Shown here: piece by piece, positions 33,563 to 44,248 of the stretch
How positions within the stretch are numbered: the first letter of the stretch is position 1
How the letters are laid out: every line of letters starts with the position of its first letter
Translations under genes and position numbers: made by a program
The notes under the pieces: model-generated
Seen by the model: only the letters and a program-made list of their open reading frames with translations
Databases searched by the model: none
What the model was told of the DNA's origin: nothing
Source: Cryptomeria japonica
Lineage: Eukaryota; Streptophyta; Pinopsida; Cupressales; Cupressaceae
Length of the DNA: 64,000 bases
Assembly (NCBI RefSeq): GCF_030272615.1
Contig: NC_081412.1
Span: 98,331,796 to 98,395,795 of the forward strand
Direction: 5' to 3'

Positions 33563-35842
33563 CTATAACAACCTTTCATCTAGAACCTTATTCCCTTTCC
33601 AATGTTCTTTTTTGGCATATGCAATGAATCTTGTCACGATTCCTTCGATTTCTGCAATTGGAATCTCGGGAAGATTCTTCATACTCTCTTCTAAGTGAAT
33701 GACCTAATCGAATGCATCTAAAAGAGCTGCGTCCCAAGTAGATTCAAGTTCCTTTGTTCTTTCAATCAGGAGCATGATGGCAAACATTTGATCATATTGC
33801 TCATCTGTAACATTTGCGTCCTTGCAAAAGATGACCTTGATTCTATCCTCTAATTCCTGCATATCCACATCTGTCTCAACCTCGATCCTTCTGCCAAGAA
33901 TGGTACGAAGTACCTCAAATACTCTGTCCTGGATTGGATTGATCACCTCCTCAACTCGGCCACATCTAACACTAATGTCCTCGAAGAAAACACTCTTCTG
34001 AAGTGTCCTCTTCTCTGGTCGAGAAGATGTACCGGATGATCTATCTCTGTTAGCCTCTTGTTTCTTCTTGGATGATTCTCTCTTTCCAGGTCTCTCTTTC
34101 CTCTTCGAACCTCTTGGATGGAGATTGCCCTCACTGGCACATCGAAGGTTTCCTTCACCTGAATTTCTAGGATTAGGATTGCCTTCACTCACACTAGCTC
34201 CACCTTCGGCTGGTTTCTCTTCCAAAGTGAAAGTCATAGCTATGCCTTGTTCTCTCAACTTCTGATGTTGTACGTCAACCCATCTGCGAGTACAAGACAA
34301 GACTGGTGCCATCAAAGTATCTAAATCCACGACCTCGGGCTCATTCCAATCTAACCTTATTGTTTTGCTTTCTCGATCATAGGAAGACTAGATATGTCTG
34401 CCACTGTCCTGAGCTTGGTCGGCCACTCTGTAAATCCTGCATTTCCTGATGAAATCCAAAGGCAATCTCGAATGCATTTTTCGTTTCACTTCAAGATCAT
34501 CTAAGAGATTCATCATAAAATCTTCTATTTGGTACTCATGCCTAAACCTTCTGCCGACTGTCTCCTCTAAATGTCCATGTGGATCAAAGCTTTCTCTCAA
34601 AGCAAAAGATGGAAAAGAATACAAGGCTAACTCCTTCTCTGCGTCATCCATGGCTAAAGCATTAGGACATACCTCAACTGAATTACCCAAAATAATGGGT
34701 ACTGGAACTCCATTCTGATGTCTGTGTCTGAATGCCTTCACATATGCTGCCAACTGTCTCGTTACTTCAAGTAACACAATTCTGTCTGTCGGATATCTCG
34801 GCAACATGTATGGAGGTAAAGGACATCCATGCACTCTAATATAAGTGAACTTGGGAAACTGAATGAACCAAGCACCGTACCTCTTTATGAATTCCTGTGC
34901 ATCCTGAGATAATCTGTTGTGAATTCCACCTTGCAACGTCCTTGTGATGTGCATCGTGAAGGTATCATTAACTAGCTTGTAGTTGCTCCCTGGCGGATGA
35001 TGCAAGTAGGCATAGGAATCACAAGCTCTGACCTCGCTGGGTCCTCTTCCAATCACTCCTCTGTGAGGTAGTCCTGCGTACTCAACACTCCTAATCAAGG
35101 CATAGATGACATATGAACTCATGTGGAAGGACTTAGTAGCCTTGAGTCTCCTCAACTGTACGTCCAAGCAATGGCTAATCATCCTAGCCCAATGTATCGT
35201 ACCTTTCCCTTGAACAATCACCTGGATGAAGTAGAACATCCACTTCTCAAAATAGAAGGCATGAGGGGCTCCTGTAACTCGGTTGAGCATGGTAATCAAA
35301 TCTCTGTACTCCTCCTGGAAATCAAGCCTGTGCGGTGTGTTCGGGACCTTGCTCAGACGGGGACGACTCTTGAGTAACCAGTTCTTATTGATAATGCTTA
35401 GACAAGCATCGGGATCATCTTCGTACATTGATCTGGCTCCTTCTATGCTCTTGTATATCATGTCCCTATGCTCTGGAAGATGGAAAGCTTCACTTATAGC
35501 TTCCTCTGAAAGGTACGCCAAAGTGTTTCCTTCATTGGACACGATCGTCCTAGACTGTGGATCATAGTGACGAGCACACTCGATCATCAACTCATGGCAC
35601 TGAACAGCTGGAGGAAAGCCGGCCGCCTTAATGATGCCACTCTCGATTATTCTCCGGGCGACAGGTGATGGCTTGCCAATGTAAGGGACCTCTCGAAACT
35701 TCTTCGTGCTGAAGTTACCCAAGTTTGTATCTCCAATGTTGCTCCACTTCGACACGATCTTGGTCTCCACTTCTTCGGTCTTTTGATCTTCTTTCATGAG
35801 AGCTGAACGACTGGTGGATGCTCCCGCCTTCGGGGTCGCCAT
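33563..35842 (-). pseudogene. Uncharacterised U3-borne gene, E1 copy (two nonsense codons)
   Basis: An ATG at 35842 (MATPKAGASTSRS) opens a frame that continues to a TAG at 33563-33565, interrupted only by in-frame TAGs at 34388-34390 and 33704-33706. At the equivalent sites the E5 copy has Gln codons. The first roughly 480 residues are well ordered (blocks LAYLSEEAISEAFHLPE, NKNWLLKSRPRL, FIQVIVQGKG, FHMSSYVIYALIRS, FTYIRVHGCPLPPYMLPRYP). A basic linker (KRKERPGKRESSKKKQ) and a C-terminal helical part (ELEDRIKVIFCKD) follow. About 1 kb present in E5 is missing in frame. An AG|GTATGG acceptor sits just before the ATG. I do not recognise the family. It resembles uncharacterised plant transposon-associated proteins only in general character, and I assign no function. 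Confidence 0.75.
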
Positions 35843-35844
35843 AC

Positions 35845-36056
35845 CTACACCACATTTCATAATGAGAAGCTAGATTTTGCAATAAATAACATAGATTAGA
35901 GAGTAAATTTTAGGAAACTTCATGATAAGTCTTTGAGTTATCATTTCCTAAAATAAAACGATTGAGCTAGGAATTCAAAATTCAAAATTTCAAAATTCAA
36001 AAAAAATTTAGACTATGACGATTAACGAATAAAACAATAAAACCAAATCGCCATAC
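35845..36056 (-). other. Putative intron upstream of the E1 gene
   Basis: On the minus strand TTTGAG|GTATGG (GT at 36056-36055) and GTGTAG|GTATGG (AG at 35846-35845) bracket 212 bp of AT-rich sequence. The E5 copy has the same tttttttgtgtag|GTATC acceptor directly before its start codon. This suggests a spliced 5' leader, but it is prediction only. Confidence 0.45.
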
Positions 36057-36737
36057 CTCAAATCGAGAGCTAACTCTAGAATGCAAAATAAAAAGGATTC
36101 GCCTCGGCAAAATTGACGTATAAATAGTCTTCAACGCAATCTCTCCTTTTAAAATATCAATTTCGCCACCTTTTGAGTCTTTGACGTGATCTCCTCTATC
36201 CTTGGCAAAGCAACGTTCCTCTTATCAAGTTCGCCACCCTTCAAGTTTTTTGACGTGATCTCCAATGGATTTGACAAGCTCGCACAAATGGAAACCTCAA
36301 GTTCGCACCTCCTTGCTTGGAATGAAATTCGCTCCACCTTGGATATCAATTCGCACTTTCCTTTGATCGCATATGAGATGAAAATGATAATGTGAAAATA
36401 ATGATTTTCACCTCCCCTTTATAGCGCTCACCTCTTACCACCATATAGGCCGACTTTGGTAAAATAAAGCAATTTTTAAACGATTTTTTAATAAGTAATA
36501 AAGGCCGACCTCCATATCTTAGCGCTCTTTTGATTTTTTAATTAATAATTAATTAAATGCCTTTGTTTTTAAATTATCAAATTCGATTTTTTAAAGGCAA
36601 AATAATTAATAAATGTTAAGCGCAACATTTAAATGCTAATTTATTGAATTTCAAAAATTATCGATTTAGCATTTAAAATAAATTCAAAAAACATTTGTTT
36701 TGGGCGCCAAAATTTGAAAATGAAATATACATACCTC

Positions 36738-39003
36738 ATCGCCCTGGTCCCTGACTGAGGGACAGGAGCGATCCATCAACTGGGTCTTGATCTTTGCATT
36801 TTTGACGTCCAAAATCTTCATCTCCACGTTCGAATCGATATTTTAGCTGGGTCCTTCGAGTTTGATTGACTTGTTTGTGCGAAGGAATATCTTTAAATGT
36901 GATATCGCCCTGGTCCCTTGGAGAGGGACAGGAGCGATCCTTGTCTTCTAGCTTGAAATTCATCGTTTTTGATTCTAACTCTCCGTTCATTGCCTTCCAA
37001 ATGGCGTTTTAGACCTTGTGCAATTTTATTTTTCTATGATCTTCGAAGGATAACATGTGTCTTGGCAAATATCGCCCTGGTCCCTTGGAGAGGGACAGGA
37101 GCGATCCTCATAATTTCTCCTTGACCTGGCATCTTTAATTTCTAATCTTCATTGTAGGGCGAATAATAACATTGTTTGTTCATTCCATGCTTGTTCCACT
37201 TGATTTTTTGCAAGGCATTTAGACTTTAGAAAGATTATCGCCCTTGTCCCTTGGAGAGGGACAGGAGCGATCTGGAAGCTCTAGCCAAAATGTGTGATCT
37301 TTCAACCTTGATTCTTCGTTCATTGCCTTTTAAAGGACGTCCTTGATCTTGCGTGAACTCGCCTTGACATGCATTTAAAGGAAAATGAAGGATCCTATGC
37401 AAATCGCTCTGGTCCCTTCCTGAGGGACAGGAGCGATATAGTCTCTTTGTTCAATTTGATGATCATTTAACGTTTAACCCTTTTGCATATCACCTTCAAA
37501 TGACACCTTAGACCTTGTGTGATCCGCAAAAACCTTGACCTCACGTGATTTTTGAGAGATTTAGCCAATATGAATAATATCGCTCTGGTCCCTTGGAGAG
37601 GGACAAGAGCGATCCTTGTGTCCTTGGTCAAATTTGCGAACTTTTAATCTTGGTTCGTTGTTCATCACGTTCCATATAGCATCTTTGACGTTGCCTATCC
37701 TTGCCTTGTCTTGGTTTTGAGGGAACATGGGTATTTTAATAAAAATCGCTCTGGTCCTTGTCCAAAGGACAGGAGCGATATGAGTCTTTTGCACAAATTG
37801 GTAGCATTTTAACGTTCAACACCTTGGTATATGACCTTCAAAGGACGCCTTGAACCTTTTACGACCTTGTAAAACATTAACTTAACGTGATTTTTGCATG
37901 AATTGGCCAATATATTCAATATCGCTCTGGTCCCTTCCTGAGGGACAGGAGCGAACTTCAAGTCTTTGGGTTCATGCTTGCGTTCTCCAACTTGCAATTG
38001 TCCTCCTTGGGTAAAACGTGATCCCTTGATCTTCCTTAATCACTTGGTGCTTGTTAATCTTTCGAAATCTATGCCCTTGTGCAAATTTCGCTCTGGTCCC
38101 TTCCTGAGGGACAGGAGCGAATTAGGTGTCTTGATGCAAATTCTTTAACTTGGCGACCTTTGTAACTTTGTGCCTGATGGAGATGTCTTAAAATGTCCTC
38201 ACCACCTTGTTCTTCGCCTTGGAGTGTCCTGAACTTGGAGGAACGGCAATATAACCATTATATCGCCCTGGTCCCTTGGAGAGGGATAGGAGCGATCTTG
38301 CTCTTGTAGGCTCCACATCACATTGCTAACCTCTAAAATTATCTTCAACGGATTCGTAACATTCCATTCCATTCATCCATGCCTTGGGTTTGATTGTAAC
38401 TTAGCAAGAAATTTGTCTTAGACAAAAATCGCTCTGGTCCCTTGGAGAGGGACAGGAGCGAACTTAGGCATTTAGGTCTTTTGTTGACATTTGGTAATCT
38501 TCAATTTATCTTCAATGAGTTCATTTCACCCTGTTTCTTGCCTTCAAACTTATAACTTGCTTGATTTTCGTCCAGAACATGCCCTATGAAGAATATCGCT
38601 TTGGTCCCTGGGAGAGGGACGAGAGCTACAATGCACTTCGCCCTGGTCCCTTCCTGAGGGACAGGAGCGATTTTGGCATTCTGGACCACTCTCCTTCATG
38701 TCGGCACTTCAAGTTATATTCATTTGATAAAACATATCTCTTTGGACATCTTCAAATCGTCAAATCATTAAAATCCTGCAAGGACAAAGCAATATTCGAT
38801 TTGTAGCTCCGGTCCTTCACTGAGGGACCAGAGCGATTTTGCTCCTACAGGCATTTCCGTGTTCGTGAAATTCTTCAATTTATATTCAACGGAAAGATCA
38901 CGCCATTCTTCACCACTTGCAATTCGAAATTCATCTTGACTCTGCAGGGACAGTAGGATATTTGAAAACGAGCTCCGGTCCTTCACTGAGGGACAGGAGC
39001 GAT
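36738..39003. repeat. Hairpin array of E1 (15 copies, 166 bp period)
   Basis: Each copy is close to ATCGCTC-TG-GTCCCT-(TCCTG or TGGAG)-AGGGAC-AG-GAGCGAT, giving outer arms of 7 bp, a 2x2 internal mismatch and inner arms of 5-6 bp. Starts are at 36738, 36904, 37071, 37237, 37403, 37579, 37745, 37921, 38087, 38262, 38428, 38594, 38637 and about 38803 and 38969. Successive distances are 166 or 175-176 bp, apart from one 43 bp step. Spacers are only weakly similar to each other. The array lies upstream of the E1 gene in its direction of reading. Confidence 0.93.
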
Positions 39004-39411
39004 TTTGCTCCTACAGGCCAAAATAACATGATTTCACAAATTTAATCTCTTCACAAGGCGAAAACAAATCATTCCCCTTGCCCCGGATCAAAATCAAAAA
39101 ACTCAAAATTTGGTCAAAAAGTACTCAATTGGACAAAATTCACATCTCATCATCAACACTTAGACAAATTTAAGCTCTGCACTCAAAAATTCCAATTGAA
39201 AATAGACCATTTTGGCGAAATCATTGCATTCAAAATTTGCATTCTACGAAAGGAAGCTCAAAAGCTCTCAAAACTGACCGGATTCTGGCCTGAAAAGACG
39301 GCAATTAAAACCCTAAGGCTTGACCCTAAATCCAGACAATTGACTGACTAACAAAACCCTAAAAAAAAAAACGAAGCGAAAGGCGAGCGAAAACGAGCAA
39401 AAAGAGGGGGT

Positions 39412-39428
39412 CCCCATTTCAAATGGGG
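39412..39428. repeat. Terminal palindrome of E1
   Basis: CCCCATTT-C-AAATGGGG, 8 bp arms around one base, 23 bp from the E1 end. E2-E4 have CCCCATT-TGC-AATGGGG at the same place, so the palindrome is kept although its centre differs. Confidence 0.8.
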
Positions 39429-39456
39429 CGATGTGTGAAATGGTCACAACAATACC

Positions 39457-42140
39457 CAATTCGGCAACTTAGACTATTCAGCTAGAGAATGGTTCTATTC
39501 AAGATCTACTTTTGGTTCTTGGTATTTCCACCAACCTTCTTTCTATGTATCAGATTTGTGACTTTGGCACTAACAAGACAATTGATTTCTCACCTCATGA
39601 TGTAGCTTTGAGAGCTTCGTGATCCTAAGATCATTGCGGCTTCAAAGAGTGTCGATCATGCATCTTGTGTATACAAGTTTGATGGTTTCAAGAGTTTATC
39701 AAGATCATCTCTTATAGCACATGCAAATTCCTTGAGCAAACTTGGGAAGGATTTGATCATGTCAATTACAAGCATCTACAAAAGGTGAGCATACAAGAAT
39801 TGGTGATAGGCCTACCTAAGGTTCCATGCACTCAAGGTGCTTGTCGAGGTTGTGCAGTTGGCAAACATCACCAAAATCATTTTCCCAAAGGTAAGGCCAC
39901 TTGTGCCAAAGAACCTTTCCAATTGGTACAGTGACCTCATGTCATTTTTGACTCCTTTGTTAGGGATCAAGTATGTTCTCACTTTTTATTGATGACTTCT
40001 CCAAACGTACATGGATGTACTTTCCTAAGTACAAGAGGGAGGTAATTAATATTTTCAGGATCATCAAGGCATTTGTAGGGAATTAATATGCTCTTTCTAT
40101 AAGGAGGACACAAACAATGGGAGAGAATATGTCAATCAAGATTTCAAGGATTTTTCCAATGAGCACAATATTCAACATTAGCTTACAATTCCTTACACTC
40201 ATCAAAAAATGGTTTAGCTAAGAGAAAGAGCATAAGTTTACAAGAGATAACAATTGTATGATATATGGAATCCACTTTTTCGGCTGAAACAATGAATTGT
40301 GCAAATTATATTCAAAATTGCATGTCACATAACGCAATGCAAATTATGACTCCTAAGAGGCTTGGTCCCATGTCAAGTCAATTGAATCTTCATTTAGCGT
40401 ATTCGGTAGTGAGGCTTGGATATTTATTCCAAATGGTCAAGAAAAAACCATAAAGAGGAAAAGCCAACCACTCATGTTTGTTGGCTACAATGAGGATGGT
40501 AAGGCCTAAATGTACGTTGATACTATTTCTAGAGAACTTGTTCAAAGGGATGTCTAGTTTCATGAGAGCTTTCCTCCAATGGATTCTCCATCACTATCCC
40601 TCATTACCAACTCCTCCATTGTCTCCTGAGGATGAGGATGTTGTTCCAAATCAACCACCTCCGATTACAAACATTTTGCCCCTGTGGACCCACGTTATTC
40701 TTGCTACAGCTGGATCTTTGGCTAGTCATCCTTCAAAATTTCATCATACTTATTCATAGCTATCAAGTGCTAATCTTTTGAGTCATGCCATATCAAATGA
40801 TCCTCAAAAGTTTTCAAATGTTGTAAGTATCCTTGAGTAGGACACAACAATTGCAAAGGAGTATTCTTCTTTAATGAAGAATCATACTTGAGATCTTATT
40901 TCTACTTTTAGGGGAAAAAAGTTGGTTTGATGCAAGAGGGTGCACCACATTAAATATGCAGCTAATGGTTCTATGGACAAATACAAGGCACATCTTGTGG
41001 CTAAAGAACTTTCAAAATTCATAGGGAGATTATATGGATCAGCCTCGAAGTTTTGTGCAAGATCCTTCACTAGTTTTCAAGCTTCAACGTTCATTATATG
41101 GTCTCAAAAAAGCCACTCAAGCTTGGTATGCGAGGATGGACCGTTTCTTACTTTCTTATGGATTCGCTCAATTCCATTCTAATCCCTTAACCTATACCCA
41201 AAGATACGGAGATGGTCTTGTGATTCTATTAATGTATTTGGATGAATTGATTCTTACAGGTAGCTCATCTTCAATGATCCAAAGACTACAGCGAGCATTG
41301 ATGGAGCAATTTTATATGATGGATGATGAATTTTAGCATTACATTCTTGATTTATAGGTTATTTAGTCTTCAAAAGGAATCACCATTTTTCAGCAACACT
41401 CATTAGTTTTATTCAGAGTTTTGACATGCTTAATTGCAAGGATACCCCCACTCCATTCCAATCTGGTGTTGTATTGCCTTCCAATTGCTCCATTACTAAG
41501 GTTGATTTCATGGTGTACAAGCAATTAGGTTGCAATCTTTTGTACCCAACACATTCTTGTCCTCATATTTCTTTTGTGGTTGGACTTGTTTCTCGATTCT
41601 CTTAGGATCCACACAAGAGTTATTGGAAGGTTGCCAAACATATTTTGAGATATATTCAAGGGCCTTGCATTTCGGTATTCACTATACATCAGGAGACTCT
41701 CGAGTTGTTAGGTTCACTAACTTGGATTGGGCTAGTGATGTTAATGATGGAAAGTCTACTCCTACCATGTCTTTTGCAGATCTATCCCCATTGCATGGTC
41801 TTGCAAGAATCAATCTATTATTGCATTATCATCTACAAAGGCAAAGTAGCAAGCAGTAATTTTGGCTAAACAAGAGGTTCTTTGGATTTGACAATTGTTG
41901 ACAAAGTTTATATTTCATCCTGATAGTCCCACCATTCTTTGGTGTGACAATTGAAGTGCCATACATATTTATTGCAACAGTGGAGCATTAGTTAACTAGG
42001 AATATTGAGATCCACATGCACTTCATACAGCAGCCCATCAAAGATGGTCTTCTCAACTTGTAGTATTTGCCAACAAAAGAGCAAGTTGTGGACATCTTCA
42101 CTAAGCCTTTGTCATTGCCTCATTATCTTCAACTGTGATT
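39457..42140 (+). pseudogene. Copia relic (plus): protease to RNase H
   Basis: The order of plus-strand boxes is: protease end (DLLLVLGISTNLLSMYQICDFG, about 39490-39570), the zinc-binding pre-integrase box (ACRGCAVGKHH, about 39840), integrase core (FIDDFSKRTWMYF, about 39980), RT (FKLQRSLYGLKKATQAWYARMDRFL, 41075-41150; YLDELILTG, about 41238), and RNase H (HYTSGDSRVVRFTNLDWASDV, about 41680-41750), ending near DIFTKPLSLPHYLQL (42090-42135). YLDE replaces the usual YVDD. Stops and frameshifts occur throughout, so it is inactive. Its upstream part lies beyond E1 or has been lost. Confidence 0.8.
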
Positions 42141-42820
42141 AATGCTTGGGGTGAAGAATCCTTTGGGGGTCTTCTAGAATCCCTCTTTTCTTCATGTTTT
42201 CTTTACATATTTGTTTCTCTTTTGAAGAAGAATTTTCCCCACATGCTTCTACTTTTCTCCATTTATGAGAGATATTTTGTTGTACATTGGTACCTCATCA
42301 AGCCTAGTTGTCAAGACCCAGATTTACTTTTTATGCATTATTTTGTACCTACCTTTGATGTACTTAAGTGAGGTTGTTGGTGTGAACAAGGTGTATTACC
42401 TGAGTAGTTACACTTAGGATCTATTTGCATCTTATTACTTAAACTTATTTAGGTCCTTTTCTTTTTATTCTCATTTCATAAGATTTAGAAACGTGGCATA
42501 TCTTACTTCATCTTAGTGTTTTATCCTTGCCCATATAGCAAGGTCATCTCATTGTATTGTAGTATACTATATTCATTTTTTATGTGGAAATAGAGAAATT
42601 CTTTATTGCATCTCTCTCTCATATAAAGCTTTTATGGTTTCGTTGATATATTGTTGTACCTATGAGTTCTTACATAACTCCAAGACCATGCATCTCACAT
42701 GTATGCATATGAAGAGCTGCAACAAAAATATCTCGTGTCTTCATTTGAGACCTTTGAATATGAATCATCATTCAATTGCGTTTTTGGCTTTCGTCTCCTT
42801 GCAATTCTTCTTGATGTGAA
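42141..42820. other. Probable Copia 3' region, no gene
   Basis: The sequence after the Copia relic has no coding potential. An LTR may begin near gttgttggtgtgaac (about 42374), but no second copy is present to confirm it. Confidence 0.3.
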
Positions 42821-42824
42821 TGGT

Positions 42825-43200
42825 TTAATTATAGGTCCAAGATTTAACTTTAGATTTCCCAAGAGATTTAGATCCCTCCTTCAACATGGATCTTTCATCT
42901 CCCTTCTTCCCCTTCATTGAACGACCTCTAATAACTAAAGCATTTTTAGTAGATTCCCACCTCATCTCTTCAAATGTCAAGGCTTTGACTACCACTTCAA
43001 GGTTCGACTTAGAGGCGGTGCTTCTAATTACCATCTCCAAGTTGTCCCGCAAATCTAGTAGGAAGCATCGCAAGGCTATGCGCTGATCTTTGTTCAACTT
43101 CACATCAATGGATGCTAATTGAGTGAAAATGTCATTTAATGCATTTTGGTTGTGTTACTGTATCACCTGCAGACTGACCAGATCCAAGTCCAATTTGAAC
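42825..43200 (-). pseudogene. Copia gag fragment
   Basis: The minus strand encodes QLASIDVKLNKDQRIALRC..., then LEVVVKALTFEEMRWE and VIRGRSMKGKKGDERS. This is the end of a Copia gag (UBN2-type) just before the zinc knuckle, which is missing. It is an isolated fragment. Confidence 0.65.
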
Positions 43201-43209
43201 CAGATCTAT

Positions 43210-43990
43210 GATCCAATCTGATCCATTTGTGGATCTGGGCGATTAAACTTTTTGTTTTGTTTTCTCACCTTTGACTTGGTCTTTTAAAAAAATTATGAAC
43301 ATGGTGTGTGACACGAAGGTCCATGTGGTTTTGAAGGTCTCCATTTGGGCATGATGGTGCTACCCCTAGAATACACGACGGGCATCGCCCCTCAACCCAC
43401 CTAGGAGCACTATCCCCAAACCCCTGAAAAGTTGTGGGTTATGGAGCCAAAGCATACTGACTTGGATATTCCACTTTCCAACATGTTACACTAGGAGTCT
43501 GGTTATGTAGTAATTGTTTGTCAACTTTCGAGTAGTTATAGGAAGCAATAGAAAGTTGTGTTCTGTGTGGCAATCATCAAGCTATTTAGATTAACTATGT
43601 AGTTAAGGAACAGAGGTCGATACTTGGCTGATCATCTTGGTTTACTTCTACAAAGAGCTTCATGTGTGAATAAAGAAATATTTTATTACTCTCTTTGTTA
43701 TCTAATTCAAGCATTGGTTTTATCAAAAAGAAAAGTAAATATAAGTGTCAATCATTTATGTACCTAAAAGCAAGATCCCCCTATGCAAAACACTCATTCA
43801 AACAAGGATTAACAATAGAGTCAATATACCCTCTCCTCCCACAAATATAAACAAGTTATTTGGCTCTAATACCAATGAAAGGAAATAAATCAATCTTATA
43901 AGAGAAACACTGTAAAATAAGTTCAGATTTTTTTTTTAAATTACATAATGACATAGACATTACAAGATTTCCCTTAGGAAAACCTTTCAG
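43210..43990. other. No feature recognised
   Basis: Intron sequence without coding potential or clear repeat structure. Confidence 0.35.
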
Positions 43991-44061
43991 GAAAAATACT
44001 AGCAATAATAGCACACCCAAATATATTATCAGAGACATGGTTACAATACAAGAGTCTTGAT
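43990..44061 (-). repeat. Copia LTR fragment, left of the nested element
   Basis: 'gcacacccaaatatattatc' and 'ggttacaatacaagagtctt' match the LTR fragments at 6680-6750 and 16320-16370. The match continues at 45776 (ttgataccatggagatcctc...), so the TA...TA element has split this LTR at TTGAT. Confidence 0.6.
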
Positions 44062-44248
44062 TATTAGAATAATATCTTTCTCTTTGTGTTATTAATGGTC
44101 ATTTAAGTTGTTTCTAATTTCGCCTCTAGTTAACGATTGTTTCTTTTAGAAACATCGTCTTTGTAACTCTATTTAAAGGAGCTTTGTCTCCTTGATTAAT
44201 TGAACAACATCGATTCTTTGAAATCCATATGCTTTTGCATCTGTATTA
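44062..44248 (+). repeat. Left LTR of the TA...TA element
   Basis: 187 bp, TATTAG...GTATTA, followed directly by the primer-binding site. Confidence 0.88.

Larger units (their letters stand above)
32495..39451 (-). mobile_element. E1: giant LTR-like element, 6957 bp, TSD ATACC, carrying a gene
   Basis: In plus-strand reading it starts TGTTGACGTG and ends GGTCACAACA. ATACC is present at 32490-32494 and 39452-39456. Read on the minus strand it holds, in order: the terminal palindrome (39412-39428), a 15-copy hairpin array (36738-39003), a likely intron, a long gene (35842-33563), a TATA-like box (33362-33369) and about 0.87 kb of family-conserved sequence to the end. TG...CA-type ends, the 5 bp duplication and a TATA at this position fit a giant LTR with a gene in U3. 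No pol gene, primer-binding site or second LTR copy is present. It is inserted next to a plus-strand Copia protease region. Confidence 0.88.

Noticed and set aside
36738-39003. Regular 35 bp repeats with long spacers, CRISPR-like at first sight
   Set aside because: The spacers are about 130 bp, diverged copies of one another, and there are no cas genes. The unit is a hairpin tandem repeat inside a plant retroelement.
32495-39451. E1-E4 as DNA transposons with inverted ends
   Set aside because: Only TGTTG is shared as an inverted end, there is no transposase, and 5 bp duplications with TG...CA ends fit LTRs better. I keep it as a minor alternative.
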